From positions 62,001 through 126,000 of the forward strand of contig CAWAHE010000003.1 in assembly GCA_963781775.1 (NCBI GenBank): a DNA stretch of 64,000 nucleotides, written 5' to 3'. Both the position numbers and the translations under genes were made by a program. The notes under the pieces were generated by a model, which worked only from the letters and a program-made list of their open reading frames with translations, did no database searches and had not been told where the DNA came from. Positions 7,836-15,720 of this stretch are shown one piece after another. This DNA comes from CAVSRC01 sp963781775 (GTDB lineage: Bacteria > Pseudomonadota > Alphaproteobacteria > Rhizobiales > Kaistiaceae). The first letter of the stretch is position 1. Every line of letters starts with the position of its first letter.

Positions 7836-10280
7836 TCAGTTGGTCTTGCTGAGGTTCGTCTGCAGGCCGCTGTCGCCGATCGTGCGCAGTTGCAGGCGGA
7901 AGTTCAGCCAGCGTGTCCGCGAGGTGTTGGCGTCGTCGCGCATCTCGCTGTAGGCGACGGCGAACGTCACGCACTCGTTGTCGAAGGCGAGGCCGAGACT
8001 GTTGCCGGCGAGCGAGGCGGCGCCGATGTCGTAGACGGCGGTGCCGAATGCCCGCCAGTTGTCCGAAAGATTGACCGACGCGGCACCGCGGATGACCGAA
8101 GCCGAACCGAGCGTCGAGCTGTACGGGTTGTTGCGCAGATAGAGGTAGGCGGTCGATGCGCTCACTGCCCCGAAAGCGGCCGTCGCCTCGACCTCGCCGC
8201 GGTTGACGGACAGATCAGCGTCGTCGAAGCGTCCATTGGCGGAGATGCGCGGGCCAAGGCCGGTGTCAACGGTGGCGCCGGCGACGTAGTCCGAGGCGGT
8301 GGTGTCGAGGCCGGAAAGCGACCCTGCTATGCCCACTGCCGCCAGCGAACCGCCAACGCCGGCGAGGTCCTGCGTGGCATAGGGGTTGGTGCCAGCGAGC
8401 TGATAGCTGCGCCCGACCGTCGCATCGACCGAGGCGCCACTGTCGAACGAACCATTGTAGTGCAGGCCGACATTGAGGCGGGTGCCGCCCTCCTCGCGGT
8501 CGTAGCCGGAGAACTTGTCCCAGGTGAACAGGTTCGACGGGTCGAACACCAGACTCTGCGCGTCGTTGTTGGGCAGCGTGCCGGCATGCATTTCGTCCGG
8601 ACGCACGATCAACTGCACACGCGGTTCGATGATGTGCGTTGCGCCGGGCGCGGTCGCCAGGATCGGCAGGCTCCAATCGACGCCGACCGCCGGCATGAAG
8701 CGGAAGGCGGTGGAGTCGGAGGTCAGACCCGGCGATCCGTCGGCCGCGGTCGATTGACCGCTCAGGAAGAAGGCGTCGCCGCGCAGATACGCGAATGGCG
8801 TGATCACCTGGCCCATTGGACCGATGAACCGACGCTGCCAGTCGACCTCCTTGGTCAAGCGGGTGAACGTTCCCGCGGTGCCGTGCGTATAGGTCGTGCC
8901 CAACGGGTAAGCCATTGCATTGAATTGAAAAGGATCGTCTTCTTGGCGGTTCAGTACCGTCAGGTTCGACTTGAACGACATCTCGCCGCCGAGTACCGGG
9001 TGATCGACGTATTTCGTGCTGTCGATCTCAGGAACCACGATCGCCTGGCGGCCCTGATTGTATTGCGGAGCTGTAGTCGCACTGAGGCCGCTCTGGTCGG
9101 TGAGCACCTGGAAGTAGGAGGAACGCGCCTCGAAGAAATTGCGGTCCCTGATCCCGGTCAGGTGAATGGTCGATTCGGTATAGTCGGTGTTGCCGTTGAG
9201 GACGCCGTAGTCACGCGTGAATGTGCGATCGGTTTGCAGTGTTGCGTCCCAGCCCAGCGTCCAGTCCTGGTTGAGGTAGAACTTTCCAGTTGTCCGCACG
9301 CCGCCGCGGAACGACTGCGCGCGCCCCGGTGATCCGGCCGGGAAGGCGGCGGGGTCGTTCTGGTTGATGCCTGCGACCTTGACCGCGTACTCGCCGTTCG
9401 ACAGCCGATGGCGCCACTCAAGCTGCCCCATGAACCCCTGACGCGTCAGGTAGGTGGGCGTGAACGTGATGTCCTTGTTGGGCGCGATCGACCAGTAGTA
9501 GGGCAGCGACCCGAAGAAGCCGAGCTTGTCGGCGTAGCCGAATGTCGGCGCGAGGAAGCCGGATTTGCGTTTGACCGTCGGATCGGCGACGGCGAAATAG
9601 GGCATCCAGGCGACTGGCAGGCCGAGGAATTCAAGCTTGGCGTCGGTGAAGTAGACCGTGTGCGCCTGGTGGTCGAAGACGATCTTTGCCGCGCGCACGT
9701 TCCACAGCGGCGGCCGCTCGGGATGGTCCTTACACGGCTCGCATGCGGTGTAGGTGCCGTTGACGAACGTGGTCTTGTCGTCGCCGCGCTCAGCGCTTTC
9801 GGCACCAAAGTGCGTGCGCTGCGCCGTGTCGACCCTCAGCGACTGCACGAACCCCTTGGAGAAGTCGTCAGTGATGTCGATGTAGTCGGTGTAGAACGCC
9901 GAGCCTGTTGGGTCGACCAGCTTGACGTGGCCCGATGCGATCAGCCGGCCGCTTGTCTTGTTGTAGGAGACCTTCTCCGCTTCGAGCGTGTAGCCGCCGT
10001 AGTAGATCTTGACGTTGCCAACCGCGGCGACGGTGTTGTTGTCGTAATCGTAAACGAGCTGATCGGACTCCACGAGCATCCGCTCGCCCGGTTTGATCGG
10101 CGCGGTCGATAAGCCCATGCCGGAGGCGGTGGCCAGGCCGTCGGTTGAATTCGCGGCAATGGCGGCCACCGGAGCGGCGAAAGCGAGCAGCAGGATGGCG
10201 GTGGCGGCGCGCATCAATGCGCGGCCGACGAAGCGGCCGCAACTTCCCCCTCCAGCGACTTTGGTCGCTGCCCCGATCAT
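7836..10280 (-). CDS. lptD: LPS-assembly protein LptD
   Basis: Outer-membrane beta-barrel that, with LptE, inserts lipopolysaccharide into the outer leaflet. The 814-aa protein has an N-terminal hydrophobic export signal, the OstA/LptA-like beta-jellyroll (VYDYDNNTVAAVGNVKIYY), the CEPCKD cysteine pair, and a long barrel rich in aromatic and Asp/Asn turns ending in a hydrophobic strand. The frame stays open to 10613, but the ATG at 10280 overlaps the lptG stop by 4 bp and is preferred. lptG and lptF, encoding its inner-membrane partners, precede it. Confidence 0.95.
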   Translation of the reverse strand: MIGAATKVAGGGSCGRFVGRALMRAATAILLLAFAAPVAAIAANSTDGLATASGMGLSTAPIKPGERMLVESDQLVYDYDNNTVAAVGNVKIYYGGYTLEAEKVSYNKTSGRLIASGHVKLVDPTGSAFYTDYIDITDDFSKGFVQSLRVDTAQRTHFGAESAERGDDKTTFVNGTYTACEPCKDHPERPPLWNVRAAKIVFDHQAHTVYFTDAKLEFLGLPVAWMPYFAVADPTVKRKSGFLAPTFGYADKLGFFGSLPYYWSIAPNKDITFTPTYLTRQGFMGQLEWRHRLSNGEYAVKVAGINQNDPAAFPAGSPGRAQSFRGGVRTTGKFYLNQDWTLGWDATLQTDRTFTRDYGVLNGNTDYTESTIHLTGIRDRNFFEARSSYFQVLTDQSGLSATTAPQYNQGRQAIVVPEIDSTKYVDHPVLGGEMSFKSNLTVLNRQEDDPFQFNAMAYPLGTTYTHGTAGTFTRLTKEVDWQRRFIGPMGQVITPFAYLRGDAFFLSGQSTAADGSPGLTSDSTAFRFMPAVGVDWSLPILATAPGATHIIEPRVQLIVRPDEMHAGTLPNNDAQSLVFDPSNLFTWDKFSGYDREEGGTRLNVGLHYNGSFDSGASVDATVGRSYQLAGTNPYATQDLAGVGGSLAAVGIAGSLSGLDTTASDYVAGATVDTGLGPRISANGRFDDADLSVNRGEVEATAAFGAVSASTAYLYLRNNPYSSTLGSASVIRGAASVNLSDNWRAFGTAVYDIGAASLAGNSLGLAFDNECVTFAVAYSEMRDDANTSRTRWLNFRLQLRTIGDSGLQTNLSKTN

Positions 10281-11371
10281 CCATCCTCCAGGTGCAACAG
10301 CACCGTGATTCCAATCAATGTTGCCACAATCGCTGGCAACCACGCCGCCAAGGGCGGGGGCACAATGCCGCCGCTCCCCAAATCCCACGCAATCTTCATC
10401 AGAACATAAAGCATGAAGCCCACGCCCACACCAGTAATAATCATCCATCCAACGTCCCGGGAACGGGAGAATCTCAACGAAACGTTGGCTGCGATGAGCA
10501 CCATGGCGAGGAGCAGAATCGGCCGCGAAAGGAGCACGTTGTACTGTAGCAGAAAGCGGTCTCCCGACACTCCGGCCCTCCGGGCCGAGGCGGCAAGCTC
10601 TGGAAGCGACCAAAACGAAACAGAATCAAGGTGTAAGAAGGTTCGCTTAACCTCGCTTGCGGTCAGATTGGTCGGCAACTCATAGGTCGCAACCCGGGTC
10701 GGCGTGGTGCTCACCGCCGTGACCGTGGCGTCCTCGAGTCGCCAGACTCCGGGCGAATAGTGGGCCTTCGGCGCATCGATCCGCTCCTTGAATTTTCCAC
10801 CGGGTTCGAAGACGTAGGCCGTCACCCCGATCAGGCCGAGACCGTCATCGTAGGACTGGGGAGCGCCGATGATTGATTCGGTCCCGCTGGTCGCCTGGCG
10901 CACCCAGACTGGCCCGTCGTTGGACGTGGTCACCGGCTGGTCGGTGCGGGTGATGACCCGTGCGGTCAGCTGATTGGACCAGCCGAGCAGCGACGCGGCC
11001 ATCGGGTTGTACAGGGTCGTGCCGACCACGCCGAAAAGCAGCCCGACGATGCACGCCGGCAACAGGAACTGCCACGCGGAGACGCCGGCGGCGCGCGCCA
11101 CCACGACCTCGAGCCGACGATTGGCCACCACAAAGGCGGCGATCGACCCGTAGAGGACGGCGAAGGGCAGAGCGTCTTCGGTCACGCTGGGCACGCGGAA
11201 GAGCGCGACCAGCGCCAGCGTGAACCCGCCGACGAAGTCGCCTTTGAAGGCGCGGTTGAAGAACTCGATGTAGGTGATGACCGTAATCAGGGCGAAGCCC
11301 ATCAGGAAGATGGAGCCGACCATCTTGGTGAAATGGCCCGCGAAATAGAGCGAAAGGGTCCGGCTGAGCAT
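10277..11371 (-). CDS. lptG: LPS export ABC transporter permease LptG
   Basis: One of two permease subunits of the LptB2FG machine that extracts LPS from the inner membrane. The 364-aa protein has the YjgP/YjgQ arrangement: three membrane segments in the first 110 residues, a periplasmic beta-jellyroll (about 120-260), and three more membrane segments at the C-terminus. It lies 13 bp after lptF and overlaps lptD by 4 bp. The first residues (LSRTLSLYFAGHFTKMV) match LptG rather than LptF. The lptB gene is not in this window. Confidence 0.95.
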   Translation of the reverse strand: MLSRTLSLYFAGHFTKMVGSIFLMGFALITVITYIEFFNRAFKGDFVGGFTLALVALFRVPSVTEDALPFAVLYGSIAAFVVANRRLEVVVARAAGVSAWQFLLPACIVGLLFGVVGTTLYNPMAASLLGWSNQLTARVITRTDQPVTTSNDGPVWVRQATSGTESIIGAPQSYDDGLGLIGVTAYVFEPGGKFKERIDAPKAHYSPGVWRLEDATVTAVSTTPTRVATYELPTNLTASEVKRTFLHLDSVSFWSLPELAASARRAGVSGDRFLLQYNVLLSRPILLLAMVLIAANVSLRFSRSRDVGWMIITGVGVGFMLYVLMKIAWDLGSGGIVPPPLAAWLPAIVATLIGITVLLHLEDG

Positions 11372-11384
11372 GTGAGGGCTGGAT

Positions 11385-12563
11385 CTATCCGCTGCGCGCC
11401 GGGGCTTCGGTGCGCAACATGCCGCTGACGCGTGCGAATGCCGCCTCGACGAAGGCGACGATCTGCTCCGGCGGCCGCAACTGATTGCCTGTCAGGACAA
11501 GCACGGCGGCGACGATCGTGCCGCCAAGCGGGATCGCGTACATCATGACAATAGCGAGTGTGCTCGACTCGGCGAGGCCAGGCAGGAAGACGCCCAGGGC
11601 GCGCAACGTCGTCGTGATGACCACCGCCATCGTGATGCTCGCCGAGCGGCTGTGGCGCGTCGACTCGGCCTGTCCGAGGAAGACCAGCGGCAACACCGCG
11701 AAAAGCAGGGCGTAGAGAGGCGACGAAAAGCGATTGTGCAGTTCCGCCCGATACTTGCCGGGGAACTGTCGGAAATAGTGGTCGTCCGGATCAGGATGGA
11801 AGAGGTAGGGGGTGTCGCGTTCGGCCGGACGCAATTGCGGCGTTGTTCCGCCGCTCGCGAACGACGACAGGTCGAAGGCATAGGAGGTGAATTCGATCAT
11901 CGAGATCGACTGATCGATCTTGTTGCGCTGCTGGATGGTGCCGTTGCTCATGATCAGGAACACGCCGACCGGGTTGTCCAGCACCGCGCCCCGCTCGGCG
12001 AGATAGGTGCTGGTCTGGTTGGGATCGCGATCGTCCGACACGAAGATGCCGCGCAGTGTGCCGTCGGGGTCGCGGCTGCGGAGATGGATGGTCAATCCGG
12101 CCGCCGGCTGCATGAATTCGCCCGGCCGCATGATGGATGTCAGCACGTCGCTACGGACATTGGTGATCAGCACCTGCCATGCGCGTAGCGTGAGCGGTGC
12201 GAAATAAAGCGACATCGAGCCGACCAGTGCGGCAACGATCAGTCCGACGAGCAGCACCGGCCTCAGCACCGTGAGCTGCGTGGCCCCGCTGGCGTTGATG
12301 ATCACCAGCTCGGAGCCGCTGTTGAGGTTGGTGAAGGCGTAAATCACGGCGATGAACAGCGCGACCGGCAGGATAATACCGACAAGTGCCGGCACAATGA
12401 GCGCCGAGACGTAGAGGAACGTCAGCACGCTCTGCCCGTTGGCCGTCACCAGATCGAACTGGCGCAGCGCCTGGGACAACCAGACCATCGTCCCCAATGC
12501 CACGAAAGTCAGGGTCGTGGCACTGGTGATCTTGTTGAAAATGTAGCGCTCGATAAGCCTCAT
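11385..12563 (-). CDS. lptF: LPS export ABC transporter permease LptF
   Basis: Partner of LptG in the LptB2FG exporter. The 392-aa protein starts MRLIERYIFNKI, typical of LptF, and has the same six-helix plus periplasmic-domain layout. The periplasmic part includes SRDPDGTLRGIFVSDDRD, characteristic of the family. It is the first gene of the minus-strand envelope operon, and its promoter must lie in the 161 bp shared with divergent pepA. Confidence 0.95.
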   Translation of the reverse strand: MRLIERYIFNKITSATTLTFVALGTMVWLSQALRQFDLVTANGQSVLTFLYVSALIVPALVGIILPVALFIAVIYAFTNLNSGSELVIINASGATQLTVLRPVLLVGLIVAALVGSMSLYFAPLTLRAWQVLITNVRSDVLTSIMRPGEFMQPAAGLTIHLRSRDPDGTLRGIFVSDDRDPNQTSTYLAERGAVLDNPVGVFLIMSNGTIQQRNKIDQSISMIEFTSYAFDLSSFASGGTTPQLRPAERDTPYLFHPDPDDHYFRQFPGKYRAELHNRFSSPLYALLFAVLPLVFLGQAESTRHSRSASITMAVVITTTLRALGVFLPGLAESSTLAIVMMYAIPLGGTIVAAVLVLTGNQLRPPEQIVAFVEAAFARVSGMLRTEAPARSG

Positions 12564-12724
12564 GCGCCCCTCGGGCCAGTCCCCTCCGCCGGGCGCGATT
12601 ATGAGGTGATTGCTGCATTGCGCAACAGGCCCAAACCGCGCAGCCGGAAGGTATGTTCGCGGCCGTTTCGTCTGCTATCCTACGCGGGAAGCCCGCCAAT
12701 CCAGCCCTCCCGGAACACATAACC

Positions 12725-14224
12725 ATGACCGATCTTGCTCGAATCGCCTTTTCCCGGCCCATCCGCAAACTGGCCGGAACGGTCGTTGCCTTCGCTGGTG
12801 ACGGTGTGGTCCTGGGTCCGCAGGCGCGCGCCCTCGGTCTCGACTCCTTGATAGAGCGGGCGGCCGCGACGGCCGAATTCAAGGGCAAGGCGAAGTCGGT
12901 CCTCGACCTGCTGGCGCCCTCGGGAGCCGATTTCGACCGGCTGATCGTGGTCGGCACCGGCGTTCCGACCGACCTGACCGAGAAGGATTGGGTCGATCTT
13001 GGTGGCGCGGCCATGGGCGCGCTCGGCAAGGCCAAGACGGCAACGGTGCTGTTCGAGCGGCCCGACGGACGGCGCACCGGCAAAAGCGCGCCCGCCGATC
13101 TCGCGCTCGGCATGAAGCTGCGCGCCTACGCGTTCGACAAGTACAAGACCGATGGCAACGAAACGAATTCGAACGGCGCGCGCAAGGAGCCCATCGGCGT
13201 CACCATCGTCGTCGCCGACCTCCCGGGCGCGAAATCGGCCTGGACGGCGCGCGGCGCGATCGCTGACGGCGTGCTGCTTGCCCGCGATCTCGTCAACGAG
13301 CCGCCCAACGTGCTCGGCCCCGTTGAGTTCGCCGAACGCGCCCGGGCGCTGAAGAAGCTTGGCGTCGAGGTCGAAGTGATGACCGAGGCCGAGATGACCA
13401 AGCGCGGCATGCGCGCGCTTCTCGGCGTCGCTCAAGGTTCGTCGCGCCCACCGCGCCTGGTCACCATGCGCTGGAACGGCGGCCGCGCGAAGGAGCAGCC
13501 GGTTGCCTTCGTCGGCAAGGGCGTCGTCTTCGATACCGGCGGTATTTCGATCAAGCCGGCCGGCGGCATGGAGGACATGAAAGGCGACATGGCGGGCGCC
13601 GCGGCCGTCACCGGGTTGATGCATGCGCTCGCCGCGCGCAAGGCCAAGGTCAACGCCGTCGGCGTCATCGGCATTGTCGAAAACATGCCCGACGGCAACG
13701 CTCAGCGGCCGGGCGATATCGTCGCCGCCATGACGGGCCGGACGATCGAAATCATCAACACTGATGCGGAGGGCCGGCTCGTGCTCGCCGACGCCATCGC
13801 CTACACCGAAGAGCGCTTCAAGCCGAAGTTCATGATCGATCTGGCGACGCTGACCGGCGCCGTCATCGTCGCCCTCGGCCATCACTATGCCGGCATGTAC
13901 GCCACCGAGGACGCGCTTGCCACGGCGCTTTCCGCAGCCGGCGATGCAACCGGCGAACGCGTGTGGCGCATGCCGCTTGCCAAGGAATACGACAAGCAGA
14001 TCGATTCCAAGTTCGCCAACGTCAAGAACGCCGGCGGTCGCGACGCCGGGTCGATCACGGCGGCGCATTTCATCAAGCGCTTCGTCAAGGATACGCCCTG
14101 GGTGCATCTCGACATTGCCGGCACCGGCTTCGGCTCGCCGCAGACCGAGGTTAACCGCTCGTGGGCGTCGGGCTGGGGCGTGCGCCTTCTCGAGCGGCTG
14201 GTCGCCGACAAATACGAGCGTTGA
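12725..14224 (+). CDS. pepA: Leucyl aminopeptidase (M17)
   Basis: Zinc/manganese-dependent cytosolic aminopeptidase releasing N-terminal residues. The 499-aa protein has the M17 catalytic motifs VGKGVVFDTGGISIKP (metal Lys/Asp) and NTDAEGRLVLAD, and the C-terminal WVHLDIAGTGF. Start ATG 12725 gives the normal N-terminus; an upstream in-frame start at 12653 is not supported. It is divergent from lptF and its stop overlaps the holC start by one base (TGATG). Confidence 0.97.
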   Translation: MTDLARIAFSRPIRKLAGTVVAFAGDGVVLGPQARALGLDSLIERAAATAEFKGKAKSVLDLLAPSGADFDRLIVVGTGVPTDLTEKDWVDLGGAAMGALGKAKTATVLFERPDGRRTGKSAPADLALGMKLRAYAFDKYKTDGNETNSNGARKEPIGVTIVVADLPGAKSAWTARGAIADGVLLARDLVNEPPNVLGPVEFAERARALKKLGVEVEVMTEAEMTKRGMRALLGVAQGSSRPPRLVTMRWNGGRAKEQPVAFVGKGVVFDTGGISIKPAGGMEDMKGDMAGAAAVTGLMHALAARKAKVNAVGVIGIVENMPDGNAQRPGDIVAAMTGRTIEIINTDAEGRLVLADAIAYTEERFKPKFMIDLATLTGAVIVALGHHYAGMYATEDALATALSAAGDATGERVWRMPLAKEYDKQIDSKFANVKNAGGRDAGSITAAHFIKRFVKDTPWVHLDIAGTGFGSPQTEVNRSWASGWGVRLLERLVADKYER

Positions 14225-14673
14225 TGTCCGAGGTTCTGTTCTATCACCTGCAAAACCAGCCGCTCGAGAGCGTGCTGCCCGGGCTGCTGGAAAAATGCCT
14301 CGAACGGCAGTGGCGCGCGGTCGTGCAGGTTGGCTCGGACGAGCGCCGCGACGCGCTCGACGCGCACCTGTGGACTTATCGCGACGACGGCTTCCTGCCC
14401 CATGGAACCGTGAAGGACGGTCACGCCGCAGCGCAGCCGGTGTGGCTGACCGCTGGAGACGACAACCCGAACGAGGCGCAGGTCCGTTTCCTCGCCGACG
14501 GCGCCGAGCTTGCCGACTACGGTGCTTATCAACGCGTGGTGCGTCTTTTCGACGGCAACGATGCGGACGCCGTCCAGGCCGCCCGCGAAGCATGGAAAAC
14601 GGCGAAAGCCGCCGGCCACGACGCTACGTATTGGCAACAGTCCGAGCGCGGGGGCTGGGAGAAGAAGGCCTGA
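14224..14673 (+). CDS. holC: DNA polymerase III subunit chi
   Basis: Chi links the clamp-loader complex to single-strand binding protein at the replication fork. The 149-aa protein shows the family N-terminus (EVLFYHLQNQPLESVLPGLLEK), the LWTYRDDGFLPHG motif, and the C-terminal helix after RVVRLFDG. The pepA-holC pair with a TGATG junction is common in alphaproteobacteria. No obvious terminator follows in the 120 bp before the next gene. Confidence 0.94.
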   Translation: MSEVLFYHLQNQPLESVLPGLLEKCLERQWRAVVQVGSDERRDALDAHLWTYRDDGFLPHGTVKDGHAAAQPVWLTAGDDNPNEAQVRFLADGAELADYGAYQRVVRLFDGNDADAVQAAREAWKTAKAAGHDATYWQQSERGGWEKKA

Positions 14674-14713
14674 GAGCGACGGTTCGCGCGGCCATTCATT
14701 CAAATGGATTCGA

Positions 14714-14728
14714 TTAGGCCGCGGTTAA
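14714..14728 (+). promoter_or_regulatory. CtrA-like binding site upstream of the exopolysaccharide operon
   Basis: The sequence reads TTAG-N7-TTAA, one base from the CtrA consensus TTAA-N7-TTAA, and ends 65 bp before the start codon at 14794. A further TTAA half-site lies near 14756. Such sites are rare by chance in GC-rich DNA, but no CtrA gene or expression data are visible here, so function is inferred. Confidence 0.45.
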
Positions 14729-14793
14729 GCGTGCGCGCAGAAATGCCGATGCCGCTTAAGGTGGGCTTCTCGTTGGCGGCCTAGTGTCCCGGC

Positions 14794-15720
14794 ATGGCTG
14801 CTCCATCCAGAACCGCGCACATGGCAATCCGGGCGAGCCGCGCCGCCGCTGAGCGAGCGGCGGTGGATGAGCCTGCGGCGTCGGCGAACGGAAACATCGT
14901 ACTCCCCCGACAACCCGAGACCGCGCCGGAAAGAGGCGACGGCAAGGACGTTCGCGAGTTGCAGGCGCTGATAGAGCAAGCGTTCAGGCAGCTCGATCAG
15001 GCCGCCGACGAGACGGCGGGCGTCAGCCCTTCGGCTCCGGCCCCGACTGTCATCGGCGCCGCCGCGGGCTCCGAACTTCGATACAACTCCTCGCTGGCCA
15101 GCCGGCTGCTGAAGACGGCCGCGGGCCTCGCCATCGTCTTTCTGGTGGGGATCGTTCCGCTGCAGAAGGTGCTGGCGCCGGTCAGCAACGAGGCTTTCGT
15201 CAACGCGCCGATCTACCTCGTTCACGCGCCGGTAGCTGGCGTGCTTCGCAGCAGCGGTCAACTCGCCGTCGGCGCCTCGGTCATCGCGGGCGTACCGCTG
15301 GCGCTCATTCAGAGTCCCGAGGGCTCCGGCAATGACGCCGCCGTCGCCTCGGCCGGCGCGGGAAAGATCTGGGAAATTCTGGCGCAGGCGGGCGATACGG
15401 TGGCTAAGGGAGACGTGATCGCGCGTGTGGTCGGCTGCTCGGCCGCGAGCGTCACCGCCTCGGTCTCCGAGCTGGTCTACGACAGACTGTCGCCGGGAAT
15501 GGCGGCGCGGTTCAATTTCTTCGGCAGCGACCGCTTCTACGACGGCAAGGTCGCCAATCTGCTCGGTCACGCCAGTTCTACCGGCAACGACGCAATTTCG
15601 CCGGCTAATTTCGCGCGCGACGACTATCGCGTCGTGATCTCGGTTTCCGATCTCGGAACGATCGATGGCTGCGCCGTCGGCCGGCGCGGCGCGGTCGTTT
15701 TCAACCCACCGACCCGGTGA
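14794..15720 (+). CDS. Membrane-fusion (HlyD/Alg44/BgsB-like) subunit of exopolysaccharide synthase
   Basis: A 308-aa protein with a disordered cytoplasmic N-terminus (about 1-100), one membrane segment at about residues 107-124, and a periplasmic part resembling the biotinyl/lipoyl barrel-sandwich and beta-barrel of HlyD-type adaptors (NAPIYLVHAPVAGVLRSSG; later GDTVAKGDVIARVVG). No coiled-coil hairpin separates the halves, as in short polysaccharide-export adaptors. It overlaps the downstream glycosyltransferase by 4 bp (GTGA), so they form one operon. Gene order matches bgsB-bgsA of Sinorhizobium meliloti mixed-linkage glucan synthesis, which is the closest arrangement I know; the actual polymer is not determined. 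Confidence 0.78.
   Translation: MAAPSRTAHMAIRASRAAAERAAVDEPAASANGNIVLPRQPETAPERGDGKDVRELQALIEQAFRQLDQAADETAGVSPSAPAPTVIGAAAGSELRYNSSLASRLLKTAAGLAIVFLVGIVPLQKVLAPVSNEAFVNAPIYLVHAPVAGVLRSSGQLAVGASVIAGVPLALIQSPEGSGNDAAVASAGAGKIWEILAQAGDTVAKGDVIARVVGCSAASVTASVSELVYDRLSPGMAARFNFFGSDRFYDGKVANLLGHASSTGNDAISPANFARDDYRVVISVSDLGTIDGCAVGRRGAVVFNPPTR

Noticed and set aside
12680..14593. 637-codon open frame antisense to pepA/holC
   Set aside because: Overlaps two well-identified genes and has no recognisable domain.
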